Positions 52,466-62,023 of a DNA stretch of 64,000 nucleotides are shown here, one piece after another. The position numbers were made by a program, and so were the translations under genes. Positions within the stretch are counted from its first letter, which is position 1; the number at the start of each line of letters is the position of its first letter. A model generated the notes under the pieces. The model had not been told where the DNA came from and ran no database searches. It worked only from the letters and a program-made list of their open reading frames with translations. Source of the DNA: Hyalangium gracile (GTDB lineage: Bacteria; Myxococcota; Myxococcia; Myxococcales; Myxococcaceae); assembly GCF_020103725.1 (NCBI RefSeq), contig NZ_JAHXBG010000004.1:434001-498000 (forward strand). Direction: 5' to 3'.

Positions 52466-53734
52466 ATGCGCACCTTGTCGATGGCCATCCTCGCTGCCGC
52501 CCTGCTGTCGGGCTGCAGCAGCAAGAACACCACCCCCCCGGAGGACACGCCGCAGCCCCCCGTCACGGAGCAGCCGCCCGAGGAGCCGCTTCCCAGTGGC
52601 CCCCCTGTCCAGACGGGCCCGCCCAACGTGCCCGAGTTCCAGCCGGCCTTCCCGGGCCAGACGCGCGTCCCAGCCATCCAGACGAAGACGGCCTTGCAGG
52701 TGACGGAGATCGCCACGGGCTTCAGGAATCCCTGGGCCATCGCCTTCCTGCCCGACGGGCGCATGCTGGTGACGGAGAAGCCCACCGGCTCGCTCTACAT
52801 CGTCACGCCCCAGGGGCAGAAGTCTCCCGCCGTGGCGGGCCTGCCGCCCGTGGACGGCCGTGGACAGGGCGGTCTGCTCGACGTGGAGGTGGGCCCCGAC
52901 TACGCCCAGAGCGGCCTCATCTACTGGACCTATTACGAGCCGCGCCAGGGCGGCAATGGCCTGGCGGTGGCCCGCGCGAAGCTCGTGGACGGCGCGCAGC
53001 CGCGCGTGGAGGGCCTGCAGATCATCTTCCGGATGATGCCCACGATGGAGTCGACCCTGCACGCCGGAGGGCGGCTGGTGTTCACCCCGGACGGCAAGCT
53101 GTTCGTCACGCTCGGTGAGCGCTCCATCCTCCCGGGCCGGGTGCAGGCGCGCGATGTGAAGAGCCACTTCGGCAAGGTGGTCCGCATCAACCCCGACGGC
53201 TCGGTGCCCCAGGACAACCCGTACCTGAGCACCGAGGGCGCCAAGCCGGAGATCTGGTCGGTGGGGCACCGCAACATCCTGTCCGCGGCGCTGGACCGGC
53301 AGAACCGGCTGTGGACGGTGGAGATGGGGCCGCGCGGGGGAGACGAGCTCAACCGCCCCGAGGCGGGCAAGGACTACGGCTGGCCCACCATCGGCTATGG
53401 CGAGGAGTACTCGGGCGCGCCCATCCACGAGAACACGCAGGGCGCGGGCATGGAGCAGCCCGTGTACTACTGGGATCCGGTCATCTCTCCCTCGGGGATG
53501 ACCATCTACACCGGGGAGCTGTTCCCCGAGTGGCGCGACAACGTCTTCATCGGAGGCCTGTCCAGCCAGGCGCTGGTGCGGCTGATGATGAGGAATGACC
53601 GGGTGGTGGGCGAGGAGCGGCTGCTCACGAACCTGGGCGCGCGCATCCGCGAGGTGGTGCAGGGCCCCGAGGGGGCGCTCTACCTGCTCACCGACGACAC
53701 CAACGGCAAGCTGCTCAAGCTCACCCCGCGCTGA
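52466..53734 (+). CDS. Lipoprotein of the PQQ-dependent glucose/sorbosone dehydrogenase family
   Basis: 422 residues from ATG 52466, after GGAGAGAGCTCC. Lipobox LAAALLSGCSSK, then a Pro/Glu linker. The six-bladed propeller begins ATGFRNPWAIAFLPDGRMLV, with GGLLDVEVGPDYAQSGLIYW, GGRLVFTPDGKLFVTLGE, VWSVGHRN-like (EIWSVGHRNILSAALD), MGPRGGDELNRPEAGKDYGW and MTIYTGELFPEWRDNVFIGG. These match soluble aldose sugar dehydrogenases (YliI/GSDH type), which use PQQ in the periplasm. Whether PQQ is made by this organism is unknown. Confidence 0.9.
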   Translation: MRTLSMAILAAALLSGCSSKNTTPPEDTPQPPVTEQPPEEPLPSGPPVQTGPPNVPEFQPAFPGQTRVPAIQTKTALQVTEIATGFRNPWAIAFLPDGRMLVTEKPTGSLYIVTPQGQKSPAVAGLPPVDGRGQGGLLDVEVGPDYAQSGLIYWTYYEPRQGGNGLAVARAKLVDGAQPRVEGLQIIFRMMPTMESTLHAGGRLVFTPDGKLFVTLGERSILPGRVQARDVKSHFGKVVRINPDGSVPQDNPYLSTEGAKPEIWSVGHRNILSAALDRQNRLWTVEMGPRGGDELNRPEAGKDYGWPTIGYGEEYSGAPIHENTQGAGMEQPVYYWDPVISPSGMTIYTGELFPEWRDNVFIGGLSSQALVRLMMRNDRVVGEERLLTNLGARIREVVQGPEGALYLLTDDTNGKLLKLTPR

Positions 53735-53965
53735 GCCGAGGGTAGCGCTCCTGGCGCTGAACGGTGCCCGGCTGCCGGCGGCTGGGGCTCGAGGCCGGCC
53801 CACCGGCACCTCCTCCAGCGACTTCTCCGTCCACCGCCACCCGCCACCTGAGTCATGTGTCCCTGGTGGCAGAAATTGGTGAGGCCCGCGGAGCAGCACT
53901 ACAGTCGCACTGCCAGTGTGAGTCCGTGCAGGCATTCACTGACAGCCTTCATGCCGGGAGAAGAG

Positions 53966-56900
53966 ATGATGCAGCCCTCGAAGTGGTGGACCTCTCGCTT
54001 GCAGGGAGGTTCCGCCAGCCCTCCGCGTCTGCCTCGCTCATTGCTTCTGGGGCTCCTCTGCTCCGCCTTGATGGGCTGCGGTCAATCCATCTCCGAGCCC
54101 TCGAGCGGAGCTGCCACACCGTGGCAGACCCTCTCGAGCCGCTCCACAACCGCCCCCGAAGGGCAATGGAGCCCGACAGGAAGCATGGCTGCTGGACGGC
54201 TCCTGCACGTCTCCGCGCTCCTGCCCGATGGCCGCCTCCTCGTCGCTGGCGGTTACAACCGTTCCGCGGAGCTCTACAACCCAGCGACCGGCACCTGGAG
54301 CCGCACCGCGGACAGCCTCAACACGCGCCGCTCGGCCACCGCCACCCTGCTGCCCAACGGCCGCGTGCTCTTCGCGGGCCGAGGTGGCGCCGAGTGGGAC
54401 AGCGGTATCAGCTCGGAGGTGTATGACGCTGCCAGCGGCGCCTGGACAGCAACGGGGGGGATGGTGGCGCCGCGCCTCTTCCACACCGCCACCCTGCTGC
54501 CAGACGGCCGCGTCCTCGTCACGGGTGGCGCGAGTGCCGAGTATGGCGGAGCCGTGCTGAGCACGGCTGAAGTCTTTGATCCCACCACCGGCACCTGGGC
54601 CGCGACAGCGCCCATGCGCTCGCCTCGGCGCAACCACTCCGCCACCCTGCTGAGCAACGGGCAGGTGCTCGTGGTGGGCGGCTCCGGTGCCAGCGGCCAG
54701 CCGCAGAACACGGCCGAGCTCTATGACGCGAACACCGGCACCTGGAGCCCGGCGGGCACTCTGTCGGTGGGGCGCGCCTACCACTCCGCCACCTCGCTGC
54801 CGAACGGCATGGTGCTCGTGGTGGGCGGCGGCGGCTCCGAGCAGGCGGGCAGCGCCTCCGCGGAGCTGTTCCACCCGCCGACAGGCTCCTGGACGATGAC
54901 CGCCAGCATGGCCAGGCCTCGTCGCTCTCACTCCGCCACCCTGCTGCCCAACGGCCGAGTGCTCGTGGCGGGCGGCTTCCATGAATACACCGGCATCCTC
55001 ACCTCGGCCGAGGTGTACGAGCCCTCCTCCGGGACGTGGCGCGACGCGGGGACGATGGCCACCGGTCGCTACCTCCACACCGCCGCTTTGCTGTCCACCG
55101 GCCGTGTCCTCGTCGCGGGCGGCTTCAGCAACGGAGACCAGGCGTCGGCGGGGCTCTACACGCCCGCGGGTTCCGACGGGCCCAACGAGCCCGAGGGCCC
55201 CGAGAATCCTTCCGAACCGGCCGGCACCAGCGTGCTGCTTCAGGTCATCGACACCGCGGGCAACCCCATTCCCGGGGCCGCCATCTCCTTTGGAGGGGCC
55301 GTCTTCCCCGTCGACAGCTCGGGCCACCGGCTCTTCGAGGGGCTCGCCCCAGGGCGCTTCCTCGCCCGCGTGGACGCGCTCGGCTTCACCTCCGCCACCG
55401 CCGTGGTGGAGCTGCCCGCGGGGGAGCACGCGGGTACCCAGGTGCGGCTGCTCCCGCTCCTGGCCCCCATCCCCTTCCAGGCCGAGCAGGGCGGAACGAT
55501 CCAGACCCAGACGGTGCGCATCTCCATCCCGCCGAACGCCGTGGTGGATGCCCTGGGACAGCCCGTGACTGGCACCGTCGGCGTCACCGTCTCCGCTTTG
55601 GATCCCACCCACCAGATGGCCCTCATGCCGGGCCCGCTGGAGGGCATCACCGCCGCCTCCGGAAGCGCCGTGGAGCTCGAGAGCTTCTTCATGGCCGAGG
55701 TGAGCCTGTGGAGCAACGGCGCGCCGGTGCAGCTCGCTCCGGGCAAGTCCGCCACCCTGGAGTTCATCCTCCCGGCCGCCCTGGCCAACAAGCTCCACGC
55801 TGGGGACTCCGTGCCCGCCTGGTGGTTCGATCTGGACGCGGGCCGCTGGCGCGAGGAGGGCTCCGGCACCATCCAGCCCTCTTTGTCCCAGCCTGGGAAG
55901 CTGGCCTGGGTCGTCCAGGTCAACCACTTCACCTGGTGGAACTGCGATGCGCCCTGGACGGACAAGAGCTGTGTCAACGTCCTCGTCGTGGACGAGGCGG
56001 GTGTGCCCGTCCCGGGTGCGACGGTGCGCGCCGAGGGCGTGAGCTACACGGGCTACAGCTCCGCGGTGTCCGGCGCCAACGGCCGGACCTGCATCGACAT
56101 CAAGCGCGGCAACACGGCCAACATCTCCGCGGGCATGGCTGGCCAACCCACCTCGAACACGGTTCAGGTGACCGGGACAGCGCAGGCGGCGGCCTGTGGC
56201 GCTGGCACCTGCACCGAGCTCAGCCTCATCGTGGAAGGGCTCATCTGCACGCCGGGCGCCTACGAGGAGTGCCCGTACTCGGGGCCCGCGGGTACCGAGG
56301 AGCAGGGGCTGTGCCGGGCCAGCCGCCGTCAGTGCAACGTGATTGGCACCGCGTGGAGCGATTGCCAGGGTGAGGTGCTGCCGGCACCCGAGAGCTGCTT
56401 CAGCCCCTTCGATGACGACTGCGATGGCCAGGTGAACGAGGGCTGCGCGTGCTCGGAGAAGCAGGGCCAGCCTTGCTATGGCGGCCCCAGTGGGACGGAG
56501 GGCGTTGGTATCTGCCACGGCGGCACCATCACGTGCGGCCTGTTCGGCACCATCCTCTGCCAGGGGCAGCAGGGCCCCAAGGCGGAGCTCTGCTGGACGC
56601 AGGAGGATGAGGACTGCAATGGCGTGAGCAACGCGTGCGAGAACGGGCCCACGGGGTGGACCGTGACAGGCTCCCTGCGCGCGCCTCGCCTCTTCCATGC
56701 CGCGGCGCTGCTGCCCGGTGGCAAGGTGCTCATCTCGGGCGGACGCAACCAGCTCGATAACGTCGCCACCGCGGAGGTGTACGACACCACCTCGGGCACG
56801 TGGAGCACCACGGGCTCCCCGGCCTTCCCGCGCCAGTATTTCGAGGCAACGGCGTTGCTCGACGGCAGAGTGCTCGCCACGGGAGGACAGAACGGAAGCT

Positions 56901-57664
56901 CCCAGGCTCTCGCGGCGGCGGAGGTGTACGAGCCGAACACGGGCACCTGGAGCTCCGCGGGCTCCATGGCCACGGCTCGATACCATCACACCGCGACCCG
57001 GCTGCTCGACGGCAAGGTGCTCGTCGCGGGGGGCTCCAACCTTCGCGGCAACGTCGCGACGGCCGAGCTGTATGATCCGGCCACGGGCACCTGGAGCACG
57101 ACAGGCTCCATGATCACCCCTCGCCAGTCCCACGTGGCAACCCTGCTGGCCAACGGTCAGGTGCTGGTCGTCGGGGGACAGCAGGGAAGCACCACCCTCG
57201 CGACAGCCGAGCTGTACGATCCGGCCACGGGCACCTGGAGCGCGACAGGCTCCATGATCACCCCTCGCCTCTGGCACGAGGCGACGCGGCTGCTCAGTGG
57301 CAAGGTGCTCGTCGCGGGAGGAGCCGCGCGGGCCGACGGTGGCGCCTTCGCGTCGGCGGAGGAGTACGACCCGGACACGGGGACCTGGAGCGCTAGCGGC
57401 TCCCTGGCCTCTCCGCACTATCATCACACCATGACCCTGCTGCCCGACGGCAAGGTGCTCCTCGCGGGAGGACAACGCGACGGCGTGGAGAGCAACACAG
57501 CGGAACTCTACGACCCAGCCACGCGAACCTGGAGCACCACCCACTTCATGTCCGCTCCTCGCAGGATCCACACGGCGACACTGCTTCCCAATGGCAGAGT
57601 GCTCGTCGCGGGGGGCGCCAATAACGGCGGCGCCGTCGTGCCGGCCGAGCTGTACACGCCCTGA
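53966..57664 (+). CDS. Large Kelch-propeller lipoprotein with central Ig-like and MopE-type Cys modules
   Basis: 1232 residues. The signal is LPRSLLLGLLCSALMGCGQS. Residues about 65-395 hold a first Kelch propeller of about six or seven units (HVSALLPDGRLLVAGGYN, HTATLLPDGRVLVTGGAS, HSATLLSNGQVLVVGGSG). Then come a transthyretin-like domain (LLQVIDTAGNPIPGAAISFG), a beta-sandwich region and another regulatory-like repeat (VNVLVVDEAGVPVPGATVRA). The Cys-rich MopE-like stretch follows (FDDDCDGQVNEGCACSEKQG, EDEDCNGVSNACENG), likely metal-binding. A second Kelch propeller (about 895-1232) closes the protein. ATG 53966 follows GGGAGAAGAG. Confidence 0.88.
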   Translation: MMQPSKWWTSRLQGGSASPPRLPRSLLLGLLCSALMGCGQSISEPSSGAATPWQTLSSRSTTAPEGQWSPTGSMAAGRLLHVSALLPDGRLLVAGGYNRSAELYNPATGTWSRTADSLNTRRSATATLLPNGRVLFAGRGGAEWDSGISSEVYDAASGAWTATGGMVAPRLFHTATLLPDGRVLVTGGASAEYGGAVLSTAEVFDPTTGTWAATAPMRSPRRNHSATLLSNGQVLVVGGSGASGQPQNTAELYDANTGTWSPAGTLSVGRAYHSATSLPNGMVLVVGGGGSEQAGSASAELFHPPTGSWTMTASMARPRRSHSATLLPNGRVLVAGGFHEYTGILTSAEVYEPSSGTWRDAGTMATGRYLHTAALLSTGRVLVAGGFSNGDQASAGLYTPAGSDGPNEPEGPENPSEPAGTSVLLQVIDTAGNPIPGAAISFGGAVFPVDSSGHRLFEGLAPGRFLARVDALGFTSATAVVELPAGEHAGTQVRLLPLLAPIPFQAEQGGTIQTQTVRISIPPNAVVDALGQPVTGTVGVTVSALDPTHQMALMPGPLEGITAASGSAVELESFFMAEVSLWSNGAPVQLAPGKSATLEFILPAALANKLHAGDSVPAWWFDLDAGRWREEGSGTIQPSLSQPGKLAWVVQVNHFTWWNCDAPWTDKSCVNVLVVDEAGVPVPGATVRAEGVSYTGYSSAVSGANGRTCIDIKRGNTANISAGMAGQPTSNTVQVTGTAQAAACGAGTCTELSLIVEGLICTPGAYEECPYSGPAGTEEQGLCRASRRQCNVIGTAWSDCQGEVLPAPESCFSPFDDDCDGQVNEGCACSEKQGQPCYGGPSGTEGVGICHGGTITCGLFGTILCQGQQGPKAELCWTQEDEDCNGVSNACENGPTGWTVTGSLRAPRLFHAAALLPGGKVLISGGRNQLDNVATAEVYDTTSGTWSTTGSPAFPRQYFEATALLDGRVLATGGQNGSSQALAAAEVYEPNTGTWSSAGSMATARYHHTATRLLDGKVLVAGGSNLRGNVATAELYDPATGTWSTTGSMITPRQSHVATLLANGQVLVVGGQQGSTTLATAELYDPATGTWSATGSMITPRLWHEATRLLSGKVLVAGGAARADGGAFASAEEYDPDTGTWSASGSLASPHYHHTMTLLPDGKVLLAGGQRDGVESNTAELYDPATRTWSTTHFMSAPRRIHTATLLPNGRVLVAGGANNGGAVVPAELYTP

Positions 57665-57667
57665 GCT

Positions 57668-57692
57668 CCCCTCCATCCCGTGGATGGAGGGG
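57668..57692. terminator. Terminator-like hairpin after the Kelch lipoprotein
   Basis: A perfect 11-bp stem (CCCCTCCATCC / GGATGGAGGGG) with a three-base loop starts four bases after the stop codon of the Kelch gene. The T-run is minimal (TT). It probably ends that transcript. Confidence 0.65.
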
Positions 57693-57738
57693 TTGGACGC
57701 GGATGGTCTCCAGCAGCCCGGGGTGGTAGGCAGCGCTC

Positions 57739-58550
57739 ATGGCGCTCCCCGACAGTGTCCTGAAAGAAATCGACACCCTGGTCGCCGCTGGCTTCGACAA
57801 CCACGAATCGCTCTACCTCCATCTCTTCGGGACGATGGGGGACATGTTCGAGCTCCCAGCCGGTATCACTCAGCTCTCCGAGATTCCCCCGGGGACTCGC
57901 CGCCTGGTGCGCGAAGCCATCGCGGCGGCTTTCGCGAAGAGGGCAGAGGAACAAAGCCCCTGGCCTTCCGTGACCGATGGGGATCGGCTCCGAGCCGCGT
58001 TCGCTGAGCTCGAACAGCGAGGCATCGTCGCGCTGGAGCACTGCGGCGTCACTCAAGACGAGGGGATCCACCAGGCTGCCGAGGTCTCCCTCGCTCGGGA
58101 TGAGCTGGGGGAAGCGACCCACGGGTACTGCTTCTTCCATGCCCAGGACGCTTGGAGGGCCGTGCACGGTGATCTACGACTACGGCCCATCGCTCCTTCC
58201 ACGGCTCGAGGAGATCACCGCCCGGTGGCTCGATGAGGAGCGCGCACTGGAGGCGACGTGGACGGAGCCCTCGACGAACGATCGGATCACTGCGGCCTTC
58301 AAACAGCTCAACGCCCGGGGAATCCTGGCGTGCGAGTGCCTCGGTAGCACCATCCACGACGGTTGGGGCTATGCGGCGTCGGAAGCATCCGCGACGCACC
58401 GGGGTGTGGCCTTCTTCCACGGTGTTCATCCCTGACGGCATGCGGCTTCAGTTCGGCACGCGCACCGTTCGGTTCATCGTCGAGGACCGCGCTGAGTGGA
58501 TGGCTCTCATCCGAGAGACGGCGGAGAAGCTCGGGCGGCGCGGCATGTGA
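57739..58550 (+). pseudogene. Tandem DUF6891-like protein with two frameshifts
   Basis: Three overlapping frames together make one about 270-residue protein. Frame one begins at ATG 57739 (MALPDSVLKEIDTLVAAGFD) and carries the first unit (DRLRAAFAELEQRGIVALEH ... HGYCFFHAQDAWRAVHGDLR). Near 58178 it must shift to reach GPSLLPRLEEITARWL and a second homologous unit (DRITAAFKQLNARGILACEC ... RGVAFFHG). Near 58425 a second shift restores FIPDGMRLQFGTRTVRFIVE and the C-terminus. The FFH-Q-D and long-range similarity fit DUF6891. Two independent frameshifts in 250 bases favour a true pseudogene. Confidence 0.65.
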
Positions 58551-58584
58551 ACCTCGAGGGCCGATTCCACGAGTGCTGTCGGCA

Positions 58585-58710
58585 TTACGTCGGTCCGACC
58601 GGTCGGACTGCCGTAAGGGCTCGGTCGGATTTACGTCGGTCCGACCGGTCGGACTGCCGTAAGGGCTCGGTCGGATCTACGTCGGTCCGACCGGTCGGAC
58701 TTCCGTAGGA
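58585..58710. repeat. Three tandem 46-bp repeats, each with a palindrome
   Basis: Units begin at 58587, 58633 and 58679 (acgtcggtccgaccggtcgg...). Each has the perfect palindrome TCCGACCGGTCGGA and a following GCCGTAAGGGCTCGGTCGG segment. The third copy is incomplete and slightly changed (cttccgtagga). They lie in the gap between the DUF6891-like remnant and the convergent phosphorylase-HEAT gene. Confidence 0.92.
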
Positions 58711-58786
58711 ACTCCGGTGAGGGCGAGTCCTACACCGGCGCCCGGCTCTACCCGGCCCGGGAGCCTTGCTACCTCCCACTCACTCC

Positions 58787-61700
58787 TCAATCCTTCCAAT
58801 CCACCTTTGCGTAGATTGCGGCCACCCCCGCAGTGACGAAGACGGGCAAGACGAACTCCGAGGGGATGAGTGGCAGTTTCAGGAATTGGCCGGCGAGCCA
58901 GAGCGCAAGAATGGATGACAGCGCCCCCGCTATCGCTCCCATGATGCTGCGGGCCCGGGAGCCAGGTCTTGCGCAGGACAAGAGGCTACTCATGGTCTTC
59001 ATCCCCTGCGCTGAAGCTAATGCAGCACTCGCTCCGAGGAGCGTGCCGACCAAGCAAAGGCTCAGCACGGAGGGGCTGGCGATTGTCGCAACCATGCCCC
59101 ATATCCCAACGAGGACATTCGGAACGAAACGCCACGTCAGGCTCCAACAGCCGATCAGGAAGCCCAGCGGCGACCCGATGGTCCCTGATATGACTCCCGT
59201 AGCGCAGGCGACAGCGAGTTTCAGCCGGCCTTGCAAGGTGAGTCCGAGCTCCTCCTGGAGCAAGGCGACTCGCTGGCGCACGGCACCCGCCTGGCTCCTG
59301 TCATACAGCCTCTGGAGCGCGGGACCACTCGCCTCTCCTGCTGCTCGCAGCACGTTCCCTGCCAGCATCGGGTGGACTTCCGTGCTCTCCAGCAGGCTCG
59401 CGATTCCATCCAAGATGGACTCATACTGACTGAGTCTCGAAGCGGCCTTCGCGATGTCCTTCTCGCGGAACTTGAGCCGGGTGGTTAGAGCGACGAACTC
59501 TCGGCGGGTCGCTTCCGGGTGCTGGTCGAGCACCTGGACGATGAGGGGGATCCTCCGAGTCTCCTCTTCGCTCTCCTCGTCGCGGCTGCTGAGATCGACA
59601 AGCCTCCTGACAAGAGAAGGAAGTGCTGCCAGGGCATAGGGCGGGGTCGTTGCATAGAAGGCGAGGGCTTCATGGGTCAGCGGCGCCATTCCGCCCCCCG
59701 CGGAGAGCACGTCGGCGGCCTTGTCCTGGGCTGCAAGGAGAGCGGTCACCACCCTGGGGCGAAGATCTCGTGGCACGGCATGCAGAGAGCCCAGCAGGCT
59801 TCTTAAACCGTGAGGTCCTAGTTGGAGGAGGCGCTCCATCGCCGCCGCTCGCAGTTGTGAGAGTCGAACATCCAGGAAGGGCGCATGGGCCTCCCGCGTA
59901 CATGCCCACTCGGGCAGAAAGTCAAGGATGAACGCCGTGAGCTCGAGCTCCATCTCATCGTCTGTCTGAAGACGGTGGCAGGCGTCATGAATCTCCTGGC
60001 CGAGCGGACCCGAGTCCGCAGCCAGGAAATTCAATGCTGGCAGGAGATGACGCATGTGGGCTGCATCCACCCTTGGCAGCAGCGTGCGCAGTGTCGGGAT
60101 GGCGTCACGCCCCGTAAGCTGAAGAACCTTGGTGGCCTGATCGCGGACATCCTCGCGCTCATCCCACAGCGCGATCTCCGCCGCCGGAAGGCACGAGGCG
60201 GCGGGCGCTGGTGTACGCACGGCCACGCTCGCGGCCAGTGCCGCGAGTTTCCGTGGGGGCGCTGAGCGCAGAACCTCGAGAGCCCACGAACTCACGTCCT
60301 CGTTCACCACGGAGGACCGATCGAAGATGTCGAGCACGCGGCTTGCCGAGGTGGGGTCCTGCTTGCCGAGGCGGATGAGCTCGGCCACGTTCGAGGGTGC
60401 CAGGGTGTCCAGACACCTCCGAGCCGTATCGCGTACCGCGTCCCGCTCGTCGTCTGTCAGGAGCAACAGTCGTGGCAGGGCGGGAGCACCGATTTTCTGC
60501 AGGGCTTCTGCCGCGGCGTTCCTCCGGCTCTTGTCATCCAGGGCGCGGCAGAGGGGAGCCACCGCATCCGCCCCCAGTCCGGCCAGGAGAGAGGTGGTCG
60601 TGCCGCTCACCTCATGGTCCGCATGGCCAAGCAGCCGGACCAGGGGCAGGAGCAGCGCCTGGTTGCGCGGGCCAATCGCCTGGATGGCCTCCAGGACCTG
60701 GCTCGTGTGGTGGGGCTCCTTCAGCAGCTCGAGCAGGTCGGGAAGCACCGACTCGGCACGCGGCCCCTGGTCCGCCAGTATGCCCAGTGCCTGACGGCGG
60801 TCCGAAGGGTCGCCGCTCCTCACGACGTCGATCCACTCCGCCAGCGACTTGCCCAGGACGACGGGGCCAGCTTCGCCTAGCGGCTTCGTCTCCTGCATCT
60901 CCCGCTTGGGGAGGATCGGCCGGGCAGGCTCGCCCTCGGTGGCATCCCAAGCGGGGCCTCGGAGATCCAGCCCATGCGCCAGAAAGTCCGCAAGCACTGT
61001 CGCAGCCGCACGCGAGGCGAATTCGTGGAAGCTGTCGTTCTTGAGCGCGTCTCCGAAATCGGAGATGCCTCGGATGACCAGCCAGGGGGTGTTGTTGCGG
61101 CGGCAGGCATCCACCAGGCCCGCTGCCTCCATCTCGCCTACCTCCACCTTGCCATGCTGCTCCTGCCTCACGGCCACCAGCCTGGCCGGATCTCTCAGGA
61201 GCTTCTCTCCGCTGGCCACCGTCGCGGTCCTGAGGATGATAGCCGAGGCGACATCCGCCTGGAGCGCTTGCTCCTTGCCGCTCGTGGCCATCGGGTACTC
61301 GCCTTGGATGCGGCGGAACCCCACCTCAAGCCGAGCCGGGTCGGGGTTGTAGGCGATGATGTCCTGGTGGAGGGAGTGGGAGACCCTGTCGATCTCGGGA
61401 CGGTGCTCCACCCTCGAAGCGCCTCCATCCTGAGACGCCACGAGGGCCGCATGCTCGTAGGCTATGACGCGCTCGGAGAGGATGACCTCGCCGATCTTGA
61501 CCTTGCCCCGGATGCCTGCGGCAATGCCCATCAGCAAGACGAGCCGTGGCTTGTACCTCGTGATGACCTCTTGAGTCGCCGCCGCAGCCTCGGAGTTTCC
61601 AGCGAAGCCGGTGCACGTCACGACGAGCCGATAGTCTCGGTGCGCGACCTGAGAGTGTAGCAAGCCTCCAAAGTATGCTGTGCCTCCGCTGCTCTTCTCC

Positions 61701-61885
61701 CGCGCCCCGTGCGGAATGCTCAGTGCATCCAGCACGGCGAAGAGCTCGGGCTGGATGACGGTGATGATTGCGATGTCCACCGACCTCCCCAGGCCCTCGT
61801 GCTCGGACGGATCAGGCGGAGCGTCCCCACGCCCGACGTGCGTGTCGGGGAGATGGGAAAAGTCGGAGGATTGGGGGCGCTTCAT
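58787..61885 (-). CDS. Nucleoside-phosphorylase (PNP_UDP) domain fused to HEAT repeats and a C-terminal membrane region
   Basis: 1032 residues. Residues about 35-310 are a PNP/MTAN-type nucleosidase: VDIAIITVIQPELFAVLDAL, VLLMGIAAGIRGKVKIGEVI, GKVEVGEMEAAGLVDACRR and the catalytic Asp in LVIRGISDFGDALKNDSFHE. About 330-890 are HEAT-like helical repeats (RAESVLPDLLELLKEPHHTS, EALQKIGAPALPRLLLLTDD). About 920-1025 contain four or five membrane helices (VLSLCLVGTLLGASAALASA, IMGAIAGALSSILALWLAGQ, FVLPVFVTAGVAAIYA). PNP modules serve as nucleotide-destroying effectors in several bacterial defence systems. ATG 61885 is chosen; MAARNHRAH at 61912 and a longer frame are alternatives. Confidence 0.85.
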   Translation of the reverse strand: MKRPQSSDFSHLPDTHVGRGDAPPDPSEHEGLGRSVDIAIITVIQPELFAVLDALSIPHGAREKSSGGTAYFGGLLHSQVAHRDYRLVVTCTGFAGNSEAAAATQEVITRYKPRLVLLMGIAAGIRGKVKIGEVILSERVIAYEHAALVASQDGGASRVEHRPEIDRVSHSLHQDIIAYNPDPARLEVGFRRIQGEYPMATSGKEQALQADVASAIILRTATVASGEKLLRDPARLVAVRQEQHGKVEVGEMEAAGLVDACRRNNTPWLVIRGISDFGDALKNDSFHEFASRAAATVLADFLAHGLDLRGPAWDATEGEPARPILPKREMQETKPLGEAGPVVLGKSLAEWIDVVRSGDPSDRRQALGILADQGPRAESVLPDLLELLKEPHHTSQVLEAIQAIGPRNQALLLPLVRLLGHADHEVSGTTTSLLAGLGADAVAPLCRALDDKSRRNAAAEALQKIGAPALPRLLLLTDDERDAVRDTARRCLDTLAPSNVAELIRLGKQDPTSASRVLDIFDRSSVVNEDVSSWALEVLRSAPPRKLAALAASVAVRTPAPAASCLPAAEIALWDEREDVRDQATKVLQLTGRDAIPTLRTLLPRVDAAHMRHLLPALNFLAADSGPLGQEIHDACHRLQTDDEMELELTAFILDFLPEWACTREAHAPFLDVRLSQLRAAAMERLLQLGPHGLRSLLGSLHAVPRDLRPRVVTALLAAQDKAADVLSAGGGMAPLTHEALAFYATTPPYALAALPSLVRRLVDLSSRDEESEEETRRIPLIVQVLDQHPEATRREFVALTTRLKFREKDIAKAASRLSQYESILDGIASLLESTEVHPMLAGNVLRAAGEASGPALQRLYDRSQAGAVRQRVALLQEELGLTLQGRLKLAVACATGVISGTIGSPLGFLIGCWSLTWRFVPNVLVGIWGMVATIASPSVLSLCLVGTLLGASAALASAQGMKTMSSLLSCARPGSRARSIMGAIAGALSSILALWLAGQFLKLPLIPSEFVLPVFVTAGVAAIYAKVDWKD

Positions 61886-62023
61886 GTGGGCCCTATGGTT
61901 GCGTGCAGCCATGGATCGAGGCAAGCGCTTCCCCGGCCTGGGGTTCTGCCTCCTGAGCTTCCCCGCGCGGCGGATCGCAGGGCCTATTGACAGCCAGAGC
62001 GTGGTTCGCTTGCCCAACTCCCT

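Noticed and set aside
54038-57676. 1212-codon minus-strand frame opposite the Kelch protein
   Set aside because: It mirrors the Kelch repeats on the other strand. It has no signal peptide or known fold.
58585-58710. Short CRISPR array
   Set aside because: The units are directly contiguous 46-bp repeats without distinct spacers, and no cas genes are present in the window.
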